A DNA stretch of 11,114 nt from Bacillota bacterium (lineage in GTDB: Bacteria; Bacillota; Clostridia; Acetivibrionales; DSM-2933): assembly GCA_030705945.1 (NCBI GenBank), contig JAUZPS010000106.1, positions 1 to 11,114 of the forward strand. The letters are read 5' to 3'. A program made the translations under genes and the position numbers. Below the pieces are notes generated by a model. It saw only the letters and a list, made by a program, of their open reading frames with translations. It had not been told where the DNA came from and did not search any database. This document shows positions 1 through 6,936 of the stretch, one piece after another. The first letter of the stretch is position 1. Each line of letters opens with the position of its first letter.

Positions 1-30
1 CTATGACAATATTATTATTTCTATGACAAT
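1..30. repeat. 10-bp direct repeat at the nspC stop codon
   Basis: CTATGACAAT occurs at 1-10 and again at 21-30. The second copy contains the stop codon of nspC (TAG on the minus strand) and its last two codons. This looks like a small local duplication of the gene end; no function can be assigned. Confidence 0.5.
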
Positions 31-1160
31 CTTGTTTTAAAATCATCATATCCAAATTTTTTGATTATCTTTATACCGTCCTTTTCATTATAAAGCGCTA
101 TGGACGGCAAATTAACGCCGTTAAATGTATTGTTCTTTACCATGGTGTAATGCGCCATGTCACAGAACACAAGCTTGTCCCCAGGTTTTAGCGGTTCTTT
201 GAAAGAATAATCGCCAATAATGTCTCCAGCAAGACACGTTAGTCCCCCAAGCCTATAAGTGTATGCGTATTCATCAGGTTTTCCAGAATTAATGATATTG
301 GGCCTGTACGGCATTTCAAGCACATCCGGCATATGACATGCGGCAGAAGTATCTAAAATTGCAATTTTCATTCCATTGTCAACCACATCCAGTACTTTGG
401 CAACAAGAAATCCGGTATTTAAGGCAATGGCTTCGCCCGGTTCGAGGTAAACATCTACCCCGTATTTATTCTTAAAGAATAAAATGGAGCGTATAAGGGT
501 TTCAATATCATAATCCGGTCTTGTAATGTGATGCCCTCCGCCTAAATTAATCCATTTCATCTTTTTAATATATTCCCCGAACTTTTCATCAACGACTTTT
601 ATTGTACGTTCAAGAGTGTCGGAGTTTTGTTCGCACATTGTATGAAAATGAAGCCCGTCAATGTCCTCAAGCTCATCGGGTCTGAAATTTGATAAGGTCA
701 CGCCCAATCTGGAATACTTATAGCATGGATTATATATGGGAGTTGAAATTTCAGAGTATTCAGGATTTACCCGAATGCCGCATTCAATTTTCTTGTTAGC
801 AGCGTTTTTAACTTTACTTTTAAACCTGTTCCATTGATCAAAGGAATTAAACACAATATGGTCACAATATTTAACTATTTGATCAAATTCCTCATCAATA
901 TATGCAGGAGCATATATATGGACTTCTTTCCCCATCTCTTCGCGCCCAAGCCTTGCTTCAAACAAAGAGCTTGAAGTTATGCCCTTTAAGTACTTCCCTA
1001 CTAAAGGAAATACCGAATACATTGAAAAGCCTTTAAGGGCAAGAAGAATACTGCATCCTGTCCGTTCCTGGACAGAATGCAGTATTTCAAGATTTTTAGT
1101 TAAAAGTCTCTCATCAACTATATAACAGGGTGTTGGTAATGAATTTATATCAATATTCAT
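21..1160 (-). CDS. nspC: Carboxynorspermidine/carboxyspermidine decarboxylase
   Basis: PLP-dependent decarboxylase of the alanine-racemase-fold (group IV) family, 379 aa, close to the usual NspC length. It removes CO2 from carboxyspermidine or carboxynorspermidine to give spermidine or norspermidine, a cytosolic step. Seen: the N-terminal PTPCYIVDE segment; the ALKGFS motif with the probable Schiff-base lysine K43; the GGGHH glycine loop that holds the PLP phosphate; EPGEA; CHMPDVLEMPY; and CLAGD, which carries the C-terminal catalytic cysteine and aspartate of the fold. The ATG at 1160 is chosen because GAGG lies 8 nt upstream and the family begins here; the reading frame runs 19 codons further upstream without a better start. 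It starts 10 nt after the stop of the synthase gene, so the two are co-transcribed and translated in pathway order. Family is certain; norspermidine versus spermidine specificity cannot be read from the sequence. Confidence 0.95.
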   Translation of the reverse strand: MNIDINSLPTPCYIVDERLLTKNLEILHSVQERTGCSILLALKGFSMYSVFPLVGKYLKGITSSSLFEARLGREEMGKEVHIYAPAYIDEEFDQIVKYCDHIVFNSFDQWNRFKSKVKNAANKKIECGIRVNPEYSEISTPIYNPCYKYSRLGVTLSNFRPDELEDIDGLHFHTMCEQNSDTLERTIKVVDEKFGEYIKKMKWINLGGGHHITRPDYDIETLIRSILFFKNKYGVDVYLEPGEAIALNTGFLVAKVLDVVDNGMKIAILDTSAACHMPDVLEMPYRPNIINSGKPDEYAYTYRLGGLTCLAGDIIGDYSFKEPLKPGDKLVFCDMAHYTMVKNNTFNGVNLPSIALYNEKDGIKIIKKFGYDDFKTRLS

Positions 1161-1170
1161 GTATTTAACC

Positions 1171-2370
1171 TCAATCCAGAAGTTTTGGAGAAAAATCCTC
1201 TTTCCATGGAAGTCCATGCTTGTTTAAGGCTTCCATAAAAGGATCCGGGTCAAACTCCTCAACATTGAAAACTCCAGGCTTTTTCCATAAACCTTTCATC
1301 ATCAACATTGCGCCTATCATTGCAGGAACCCCGGTCGTATATGATATTGCCTGCGATCCGACTTCCTTATAACACTCTTCATGGTCACAAACATTGTAAA
1401 TATAGTATGTTTTCGGCTTTCCATCTTTTATCCCTTGTATTATGCATCCGATATTTGTCTTACCCTTTGTTCTCGAACCAAGGGATGCCGGATCAGGGAG
1501 TATAGCTTTCAAAAACTGCAGTGGAATTATCTGCTGGTTCTCGTATGTTATTGGTTCTATTGAAGTCATTCCAACATTCTGAAGCACTTTTAAATGATTG
1601 AGATAATTATCTGAAAAAGTCATCCAGAACCTTATCTTCTTTACTCCTTTTATATTGACAGCCAAAGATTCCAATTCTTCATGGTATAAAAGATAGATGT
1701 TCTTAGGTCCTATTTCTGGAAGGTTATATACTTCCTTAAACTCAAGAGGCTTTGTCTCTATCCATTTACCATCTTCAAAATATCTTCCCTTAGCTGTAAT
1801 TTCACGTATATTAATTTCCGGATTGAAATTAGTTGCAAATGGGTATCCGTGATCGCCAGCATTTGCATCCACTATGTCAATATAGTGAATTTCATCAAAA
1901 TAATGCTTTTTTGCATATGCGCAAAAAACACCTGTAACACCAGGATCAAATCCACTTCCTAATAATGCAGTCAAGCCTGCTTTTTCAAATTTTTCCTTAT
2001 AAGCCCACTGCCATTTATATTCAAATTTAGGAATATCGGGCGGCTCATAATTTGCTGTATCAAGATAGTGAACACCGGTTGCAAGACATGCGTCCATGAT
2101 TGTCAAATCCTGATATGGCAGCGCAACGTTTATTACAATATCCGGTTTAAAACTATTTATAAGGTCAATTACCTGGTTCGTATCATCAGCGTCAACCTTA
2201 GCTGTATGAACTTTAGTTTTATATCCAACTAATTTATTTTTTATTGCCTCGCATTTTTCAATAGTTCTGCTTGCTAAGCAAATTTCTTCAAATATGTCTG
2301 GGTTCTGGCAGCATTTATGCGCCACAACATTAGAAACGCCTCCGGCGCCAATAATTAAAGCTCTTCCCAT
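1171..2370 (-). CDS. Carboxynorspermidine/carboxyspermidine synthase (saccharopine dehydrogenase family)
   Basis: NADPH-dependent reductive condensation of aspartate beta-semialdehyde with putrescine (or diaminopropane) to give carboxyspermidine (or carboxynorspermidine). 399 aa, normal for the family. Seen: an N-terminal Rossmann dinucleotide motif GAGGVSN at about residues 8-14 and the SRT stretch after beta-2; NVALPYQD and the downstream LDTANYEPP segment; and GSGFDPGVTGVFCAY, the conserved catalytic-domain signature of this saccharopine-dehydrogenase-like group. The start is the ATG at 2370, which has GGAGG 8 nt upstream (5'-GGAGGGGGTTATA-ATG). A further upstream in-frame ATG at 2385 would place this SD inside the coding sequence, so it is rejected. 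First gene of the operon with nspC; a good promoter lies about 40 nt upstream. The pair makes spermidine without S-adenosylmethionine, an alternative to SpeD/SpeE. Family assignment is strong, helped by the neighbouring nspC. Confidence 0.93.
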   Translation of the reverse strand: MGRALIIGAGGVSNVVAHKCCQNPDIFEEICLASRTIEKCEAIKNKLVGYKTKVHTAKVDADDTNQVIDLINSFKPDIVINVALPYQDLTIMDACLATGVHYLDTANYEPPDIPKFEYKWQWAYKEKFEKAGLTALLGSGFDPGVTGVFCAYAKKHYFDEIHYIDIVDANAGDHGYPFATNFNPEINIREITAKGRYFEDGKWIETKPLEFKEVYNLPEIGPKNIYLLYHEELESLAVNIKGVKKIRFWMTFSDNYLNHLKVLQNVGMTSIEPITYENQQIIPLQFLKAILPDPASLGSRTKGKTNIGCIIQGIKDGKPKTYYIYNVCDHEECYKEVGSQAISYTTGVPAMIGAMLMMKGLWKKPGVFNVEEFDPDPFMEALNKHGLPWKEDFSPKLLD

Positions 2371-2411
2371 TATAACCCCCTCCAACTTTCTTTATAAAAT
2401 TATCAAGAATG

Positions 2412-2440
2412 ATTATACATAAAAACTATCAGATAATCAA
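2412..2440 (-). promoter_or_regulatory. Sigma-A-type promoter of the polyamine operon
   Basis: On the minus strand TTGATT (2440-2435), a 17-bp spacer and a perfect TATAAT (2417-2412). The predicted start is near 2405, giving a 5' UTR of about 35 nt that ends in the GGAGG site of the synthase gene. No hairpin or riboswitch fits in so short a leader. Confidence 0.75.
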
Positions 2441-2582
2441 GAAAAATGACAAAAAATAAGCAATGCTATTTATTAGGTTTTTATTTTACTGAAATATCTT
2501 ATGAATTCACTGAATTACTAATTATTTCATCACTTTGCGATTGTTAAATTCTAACATCTGTTAATACTCCTATTTTAAAAAA

Positions 2583-2611
2583 TTGTCACACTTCCAGCAA
2601 AGTTTCATATT
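2583..2611 (+). promoter_or_regulatory. Possible promoter of the 321-aa gene
   Basis: TTGTCA (5 of 6 matches to the sigma-A -35), a 17-bp spacer and CATATT (4 of 6 to the -10). The predicted start near 2618 leaves a 135-nt leader containing the palindrome at 2620-2631. The -10 also resembles the CATA-starting -10 boxes of sporulation sigma factors, so vegetative versus sporulation control is open. Confidence 0.35.
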
Positions 2612-2753
2612 ATTAATACTATCTATAGATACAGAACTGTAAAGTTTTATTTCAGTTCGCTTTGAAAATCCCTTTTTTCTCAACTTAACTTTACACTATA
2701 ACAAAACCTCATCATAGTTTCGTTCATCAACTTAATTAAAGGACGGGAATAAT

Positions 2754-3719
2754 ATGAATAAGAGTAATATATTAACCAGCAAAGAAAATTATCTCGATCA
2801 AATCAGACTAAACAAAGGCATTGAAAAAATGAAAGGCGCATATAACGACCTTCTGAGCCATAACGAGGAAGAAGCTTTAGACATGCTTAATTCAGAAAAT
2901 CTACAATTCCCAACCTTATTTGTCCTTCATGGTGAAATCAAAAAGCAAAGACTATTAGATAAGTTAAACTCAAGAAACAAGCTTGCGCTTAACATAATAA
3001 ATACAGTTTTTTCCGATAACATTCGCTTTGACAGTGATGAAGAAAATCACAAGACCGCAAAGTGGATGTTAGAAACAGGTTACGAGTCAGATGGATTAAA
3101 TCCTCACTATGATGAACTATTAGATAAGGTTGCAGTTGCGCTTATCAAAATATATAACGATCATGATTCATTGAGAATCATAGAGAAATTAATTTACAAT
3201 CGATACAACAGAGGCTCTTATATTTATGATCTTGTTTGGGCCTTCTTTGAATCAAGAAATCCTGAGTCTATTAAAATGGTGGTAAAACGTCTATTGTCGA
3301 AAGATAGTAAGGATCTGGAGCTTTCCCAAAAACTTCTTGGTTTCGTTCCTTGTCCGAATAGGGAAAACGAACATGATATAATATTCCAATATAAGTATAC
3401 TTCCAGATGGATTAGTGAAAATCTCCCATACCTATGCTACACTGGAGATCATTTTCAGCAGACTCCATGTCCTATACCATTTGAGTTATCTTTAGAAAAT
3501 AAATACTTACAAAATACAACGCAATTAGAATCTCCGAAAAACCAACGGTCTTACACAGAAGATGAGCTTTCAATTCTGGATGATTTCAGGAAACTAGAAC
3601 CTGATAAGCAGGAATTACTCTCAAACCATTCCCATTTTTTACATAAGATAAGCAAGAAGAGGTGGAAGAAATGGATTAATAAAAGCATAGCTGATCAAAT
3701 TGAGAATGTAAACCTTTAG
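2754..3719 (+). CDS. Unrecognised alpha-helical protein, 321 aa
   Basis: I do not recognise this family. No signal peptide or membrane segment is visible, so it is probably cytosolic. Residues 1-100 are charged and helical. Residues about 105-200 read like a series of amphipathic helix pairs resembling HEAT/ARM-type helical repeats, with a conserved-looking YDLVWAFFES core. A cysteine-containing FVPCPNRENEH turn follows at about 197-207, and a basic tail (KISKKRWKKW, about 298-307) ends the protein. ATG at 2754 has an imperfect SD (GGACGGGA) about 5 nt upstream. Codon use and AT content match the neighbours. The next gene downstream on the same strand is the spore-coat gene tgl, 196 bp away across a repeat, so a sporulation role is conceivable, but there is no direct evidence and the two need not share a transcript. 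Confidence 0.8.
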   Translation: MNKSNILTSKENYLDQIRLNKGIEKMKGAYNDLLSHNEEEALDMLNSENLQFPTLFVLHGEIKKQRLLDKLNSRNKLALNIINTVFSDNIRFDSDEENHKTAKWMLETGYESDGLNPHYDELLDKVAVALIKIYNDHDSLRIIEKLIYNRYNRGSYIYDLVWAFFESRNPESIKMVVKRLLSKDSKDLELSQKLLGFVPCPNRENEHDIIFQYKYTSRWISENLPYLCYTGDHFQQTPCPIPFELSLENKYLQNTTQLESPKNQRSYTEDELSILDDFRKLEPDKQELLSNHSHFLHKISKKRWKKWINKSIADQIENVNL

Positions 3720-3730
3720 ATTAAAGATAG

Positions 3731-3876
3731 ATAAGTTACGTAAAAGATTTTACATTAAAATGCAGTTAATGCGTCTGCATTTTTCTATCAAAGATGAACT
3801 TTTCGTAACTTATGAAGCAAGGTATATATTTTGAAATATAAAAAATAGATGTAAATTTTTATTGCAAAATATATAG
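3731..3876 (+). repeat. Two-hairpin dispersed repeat, modules B and C, copy 1
   Basis: Module B (3731-3813) is a hairpin with outer arms ATAAGTTACG.../...CGTAACTTAT and an inner stem AAAATGCAG/CTGCATTTT (3757-3765 and 3775-3783). Module C (3823-3875) is a second hairpin with 16-nt arms, TATATATTTTGAAATA and TATTGCAAAATATATA, with a single mismatch. The whole unit is about 90% identical by eye to 9845-9992. It fills most of the gap between the 321-aa gene and tgl. It could be a miniature inverted-repeat element or a structured RNA; module B lacks a following U tract and so is not a typical terminator. Confidence 0.85.
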
Positions 3877-3915
3877 ATTGATATAAAAATATAATTCATA
3901 AGGTAAGTGAGTAAA

Positions 3916-4674
3916 ATGATCGAAATAGGTTCTAATTCAATAAGCTTTGAAACTTTGACAAATCAAATGGACTTAAATGGAGATAAAAAAACAATTGCCT
4001 ATATATTGGCATCGAGTGATTATGTATATAGGTATGCCTCAGAGGATTATCTTAAATTTGAGCTCGATTTAAGAAAAAGTATTATCAATGCAGCCATATC
4101 CCTAAATCGCTCCCGATTTTCATTCAGGGTTTTCCGAAAATCAAGATGCAATCCTGATTATTGGAGCAGAACAAATGAAGGTGGTTTTTTACTTCAAAAC
4201 AATGTAAAACCTTCGGACGCAATAAATGATATTTATACTAATAGTTCAAGCTATGCGACAGAATGTTCTACCGCTATGGTAATCGTATATTATAAGGCCC
4301 TTGTCGACGTACTGCCGAAAGAACTCTTCAATAGTCTGTTTCCTGAAATCTATTTAATGAATTGGCAGCACCTTGACAGAGATATTGGAATTGTTGATTA
4401 CCCGAATGTCCATGATTACTTGCCTGGTGATGGCAGATATTTCAAGAACCCTGATGTTGACCCAATGACCCCCGAGTGGCAAGGTGAAAACGTTTTTGAT
4501 CTCGGCGACGGATACTATTATGGCCACGGTATTGGAATTGGAAGCGGTGAGACAATCATCAGCGAATTGAATAAATACAGAATTGAAAACGCTGAAAGAT
4601 CAGCCTATTTGCTTGACTCTGCCAAAAGACCTAATTTTAAACACCTTGCAGATAAATATCTTTCGTTCATATGA
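3916..4674 (+). CDS. tgl: Spore coat protein-glutamine gamma-glutamyltransferase (transglutaminase)
   Basis: Bacterial Tgl, which cross-links spore coat proteins through epsilon-(gamma-glutamyl)lysine bonds and needs no calcium. 252 aa from the ATG at 3916, against about 245 aa in Bacillus subtilis. Seen: SSYATECSTAM with the catalytic cysteine C117 preceded by E116; NWQHLDRDIGI; GDGRYFKNPDVDP; PEWQGENV with E187, matching the catalytic glutamate position of the B. subtilis enzyme; and the C-terminal YYYGHGIGIGS segment typical of Tgl. An in-frame GTG at 3907 would add three residues but sits only 3 nt from AGG; the ATG has GTGAG or AAGG upstream, both weak, so the start is uncertain by three codons. 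In B. subtilis tgl is a late mother-cell (sigma-K) gene; I see no convincing sigma-K promoter here. It marks the organism as a spore former. Converges with the TPR gene, 42 bp apart. Confidence 0.93.
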   Translation: MIEIGSNSISFETLTNQMDLNGDKKTIAYILASSDYVYRYASEDYLKFELDLRKSIINAAISLNRSRFSFRVFRKSRCNPDYWSRTNEGGFLLQNNVKPSDAINDIYTNSSSYATECSTAMVIVYYKALVDVLPKELFNSLFPEIYLMNWQHLDRDIGIVDYPNVHDYLPGDGRYFKNPDVDPMTPEWQGENVFDLGDGYYYGHGIGIGSGETIISELNKYRIENAERSAYLLDSAKRPNFKHLADKYLSFI

Positions 4675-4716
4675 CAATTTCATATGTATTGCAATATCTT
4701 TTGAAAAGTCAATATT

Positions 4717-5619
4717 CTATTTACAAGAGCTTACTAACATCTCATATCCCTGAAGTCCACGCAAAGGCTCTAACTCCTCGTCAGAAACAATAAATTCTAA
4801 AAGCTCAGGGTTTAATTTGACCGCTGCTTCCAGATCCACGAGAGACTTATCGAGGCAATTTATTCCTGAGTACACGCACGCTCTGTTGTAATATAGAAAC
4901 GAGGAGTTTTTGTTGGATTTTATACCTGCGCTTAAGACATCAATTGATATCTCGGCTTCTCCCCTATCCTTGTAAATTATCGCAAGATTCAAAAAGGAAT
5001 ATGGGTACAGGTTATTTTGAACAATTGAATTTTGATAGGCTGAAATAGCCTTTTCCGTATAACCTAATTTTGACCATATTACACCCATATTAAAATGGGC
5101 TTTATAATGATTGGGATCAATCTCTAAAGCCTTTTTAAAACACTTTAACGCTTCCTGGTTATTATTCATCTCTTCATAAATAACTCCGAGATTATTATGA
5201 GCCCAAAAATCGTCAGGCGCAATCTCGATTACTCTTTTATATGCTCTTACCGCTTTTTCTTTTTCACCCGTTTCGTCCAGTACATTAGCGAGAAAAAACC
5301 ATGCCCGGCTGTAGGAAGGCTCTATCTCTATAGCTTTTGAATAGTACGATATAGCGCTCTTATAATCTTTCCAGCCATCATATACAGTCGCAATGCCATA
5401 ATAAGCCCTTGCTTCTCTATCATCGACTAAGAGTATTCTTTTGTAACATTCAATAGCCATACGCTGATTCCCAAGCGAATCAACTAAAACAGCTATGTCT
5501 AAGATCAATTCCTTATTTCCTGAAACTTTCTTTGATTTCATTATATATACACAAATTTTCAATGCAAAGCCTGGAAATAAATTTTTTAATTTTTCAGCAA
5601 TAAAAATCCATATTCTCAT
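4717..5619 (-). CDS. Tetratricopeptide-repeat protein, 300 aa
   Basis: About seven TPR units of 34 residues span residues 38-275. Consensus positions are clear in several, for example AHNNLGVIYEEMNNNQEALKCF..AL and AHFNMGVIWSKLGYTEKAISAY. TPR solenoids bind peptides and assemble protein complexes; no catalytic domain is attached. The N-terminal 30 residues are hydrophobic-amphipathic (WIFIAEKLKNLFPGFALKICVYI) and could be a membrane-associated helix, though not a clean signal peptide. The C-terminal SDEELEPLRGL segment is a common TPR-protein ending. Its ATG lies 4 nt after the HAD gene stop; its SD, GGAAGG, is inside the last codons of that gene, so the two are co-transcribed and probably translationally coupled. 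The specific partner is unknown. Confidence 0.88.
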   Translation of the reverse strand: MRIWIFIAEKLKNLFPGFALKICVYIMKSKKVSGNKELILDIAVLVDSLGNQRMAIECYKRILLVDDREARAYYGIATVYDGWKDYKSAISYYSKAIEIEPSYSRAWFFLANVLDETGEKEKAVRAYKRVIEIAPDDFWAHNNLGVIYEEMNNNQEALKCFKKALEIDPNHYKAHFNMGVIWSKLGYTEKAISAYQNSIVQNNLYPYSFLNLAIIYKDRGEAEISIDVLSAGIKSNKNSSFLYYNRACVYSGINCLDKSLVDLEAAVKLNPELLEFIVSDEELEPLRGLQGYEMLVSSCK

Positions 5620-5623
5620 CTGA

Positions 5624-6460
5624 CTAATAACCTTCCAAACATTCCTTCTTAGCTATATACTTTGCAACTCCATCAGAATCATTATCGCCAATTACTCCAG
5701 TTGCAAGTTTCTTAAGTTCATCAACAGCGTTAGCTACCGCATAAAACTCGTCACAAGCCTTAAGCATCGGAATATCATTGAGATTATCCCCAAATCCAAT
5801 AATCTCGTCAAAGTTGTAATTCTCTCTTAAATAATTAACCGCATTGCGTTTTGACGCATTTTTGCTGTATATCTCCAAAAAATAAAGATTATCCGAGTAT
5901 ACATCTTTGTATAATGATATTTCTATTCCGGGCATGTCTTTTAGCGTCTCATATACTTTGATAAGAGTTTCATACTCATCCAACAGCGTAAAATAAATTA
6001 TATTATTTTCACTGATTTTGTCTTTAAAATTCTCAATCTGCTCAAAGGTTTTATTGTATTTTTTTATACGCTCATCTCTGAAATCCGTCAAAACATTTGA
6101 ACTTAGCGTCTCATAATAAGTATTTAAGACACCGTCCGATATTGTGTACATAAAACCTTCTACTCTGCGCATCTTTAATATATTAACTATTTCTTCCGCA
6201 GGTTCTTGAGCCAACGCCTCAATGTTTATATATTTACCGCTCTCCATATCATAAAGCGCGACGCCATTCATCAACGCGATAGGCGCATTAAGCTTCAGAC
6301 CTGATAATATTTTTAACGCTGTTGATAATGATCTCGCAGACGCGATAGAAAAATTAACGCCCTTTGAGATGAGAGTGTTTAAAGTACTTTTTGAAAAAGC
6401 GCTTATTTCTTTCTCGCTATTTAATAGTGTTCCGTCTAAATCTGTTATATAAAGCTTCAT
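5624..6460 (-). CDS. Cof-type HAD-IIB phosphatase
   Basis: Haloacid-dehalogenase-superfamily hydrolase of the Cof subfamily, 278 aa, a normal length. These cytosolic enzymes dephosphorylate small metabolites such as sugar phosphates, pyridoxal phosphate or flavin mononucleotide, often with broad specificity. All four HAD motifs are visible: motif I DLDGT with nucleophile D7 and D9; motif II around SIASARS (38-44); motif III lysine near K204 (SKRNAV); motif IV GDNLND with D225 and D229. The C2-type cap lies between motifs II and III. The ATG at 6460 is chosen because GGTGG lies about 8 nt upstream and because Cof proteins begin MKLxxxDLDGT; the frame is open 14 codons further upstream. First gene of a two-gene operon with the TPR protein. 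Substrate cannot be inferred. Confidence 0.93.
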   Translation of the reverse strand: MKLYITDLDGTLLNSEKEISAFSKSTLNTLISKGVNFSIASARSLSTALKILSGLKLNAPIALMNGVALYDMESGKYINIEALAQEPAEEIVNILKMRRVEGFMYTISDGVLNTYYETLSSNVLTDFRDERIKKYNKTFEQIENFKDKISENNIIYFTLLDEYETLIKVYETLKDMPGIEISLYKDVYSDNLYFLEIYSKNASKRNAVNYLRENYNFDEIIGFGDNLNDIPMLKACDEFYAVANAVDELKKLATGVIGDNDSDGVAKYIAKKECLEGY

Positions 6461-6506
6461 TTTAATTTCCACCCGATTTTTTATTTTAAATTTACTTACC
6501 ATCGTT

Positions 6507-6523
6507 AATATCTAAAAGATATT
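6507..6523. repeat. Small inverted repeat in the HAD gene leader
   Basis: AATATCT-AAA-AGATATT, a perfect 7-bp inverted repeat with a 3-bp spacer, in the 5' UTR between the predicted start and the HAD gene. It could be an operator or a minor hairpin; being AT-only it may also be chance. Confidence 0.3.
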
Positions 6524-6575
6524 TTTCGCCAATTCTGCATTATTCAAAATCAGCTAAACCTGAAAATTCATTAGA

Positions 6576-6604
6576 ATTATATCAGATTTAAACCCCTAGC
6601 ACAA
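6576..6604 (-). promoter_or_regulatory. Probable promoter of the HAD-TPR operon
   Basis: On the minus strand TTGTGC (6604-6599), exactly 17 bp, then a perfect TATAAT (6581-6576), preceded by TGA as in extended -10 promoters. The -35 matches only 3 of 6. The predicted 5' UTR is about 110 nt and contains the inverted repeat at 6507-6523. Confidence 0.6.
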
Positions 6605-6754
6605 CTTGGCAATGTATCAGGCCTTGCATTTATGTGAAGCTTTTTACAATATAAATAATGAAAAGAATTATTTTTTCTGATAAAATATAACTATATAGAT
6701 TATTATGTCAAATTAAAATAATCATTAAGGTAGTATCAAAAAAACTTAGCAACT

Positions 6755-6825
6755 GGTCGTTTCAAAAACTTGATATAATGGGTTTTCGTCATATAAACTT
6801 GAACAAGAAATTTTTTGAAACGCCC
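6755..6825. repeat. 71-bp imperfect palindrome (element E) upstream of the cellulase gene
   Basis: End arms GGTCGTTTCAAAAA (6755-6768) and TTTTTTGAAACGCCC (6811-6825) match at 13 of 14 paired positions. Inside is a second stem, TATAATG/CATATA (6774-6780 and 6790-6795) with one bulged A, around the loop GGTTTTCGT, plus a short CTTG/CAAG pairing. The layout suggests a miniature inverted-repeat element or the fused ends of a lost insertion sequence. No flanking target duplication was found by eye. Confidence 0.6.
6771..6779 (+). promoter_or_regulatory. Possible extended -10 promoter of the cellulase gene
   Basis: TGA-TATAAT, a perfect extended -10, lies inside element E. No good -35 sits 16-18 bp upstream. 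If used, transcription starts near 6786 and gives a 150-nt leader carrying element D. Other weak candidates lie at 6655-6691, so the true promoter is not settled, and cellulase genes in related species can also use alternative (SigI-type) sigma factors. Confidence 0.35.
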
Positions 6826-6846
6826 TAAATAATTTAATTTAGGAGT

Positions 6847-6912
6847 GTTGAAAAAACAACTTCCGCTAAAGTCTAAGCTTCGTGTTTACTCTAAATCGGA
6901 AGTAATTATTAA
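6847..6912 (+). repeat. Element D, copy 1, in the cellulase leader
   Basis: Starts GTTGAAAAAACAACTTCCG, continues with CTAAAGTC and TTCGTG, and ends CGGAAGTAATT. ACTTCCG (6859-6865) pairs perfectly with CGGAAGT (6897-6903) around a 31-nt loop. The same ordered blocks occur in the nucleotidyltransferase leader at 10049-10134. It lies 24 nt before the cellulase start codon and is probably transcribed with it. Confidence 0.6.
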
Positions 6913-6936
6913 AGCATTCATTACTAGGGGGATCTT

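Larger units (their letters stand above)
2371..2753. other. Divergent intergenic region (383 bp)
   Basis: AT-rich spacer between the minus-strand polyamine operon and the plus-strand 321-aa gene. It holds one convincing promoter facing the polyamine genes, one weaker promoter facing right, a perfect 12-bp palindrome TATCTATAGATA at 2620-2631, and a 6-bp inverted repeat GAACTG/CAGTTC at 2634-2639 and 2653-2658. The last two lie just after the predicted start of the rightward transcript and could be an operator or a hairpin. No ORF with a plausible ribosome binding site was seen here. Confidence 0.6.

Noticed and set aside
3897..3905. Sigma-K -10 box (CATAAGGTA) for tgl
   Set aside because: It matches CATANNNTA but lies only about 10 bp before the start codon, leaving no room for a leader and ribosome binding site, and there is no AC-type -35 at the right distance.
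4675..4716. Bidirectional terminator between tgl and the TPR gene
   Set aside because: Only a 5-bp AT-only stem (AATAT/ATATT) with a weak inner CTTTT/AAAAG is present; it is too unstable to call.
6755..6825. Element E as the end of an intact insertion sequence
   Set aside because: No transposase ORF or remnant lies nearby and no flanking target duplication is visible.
6847..6912. Element D as a known riboswitch or T-box
   Set aside because: I could find none of the conserved cores I know: no T-box AGGGTGGNACCGCG-like motif, no SAM-I, lysine, c-di-GMP, cobalamin or purine core. A covariance search would be decisive.
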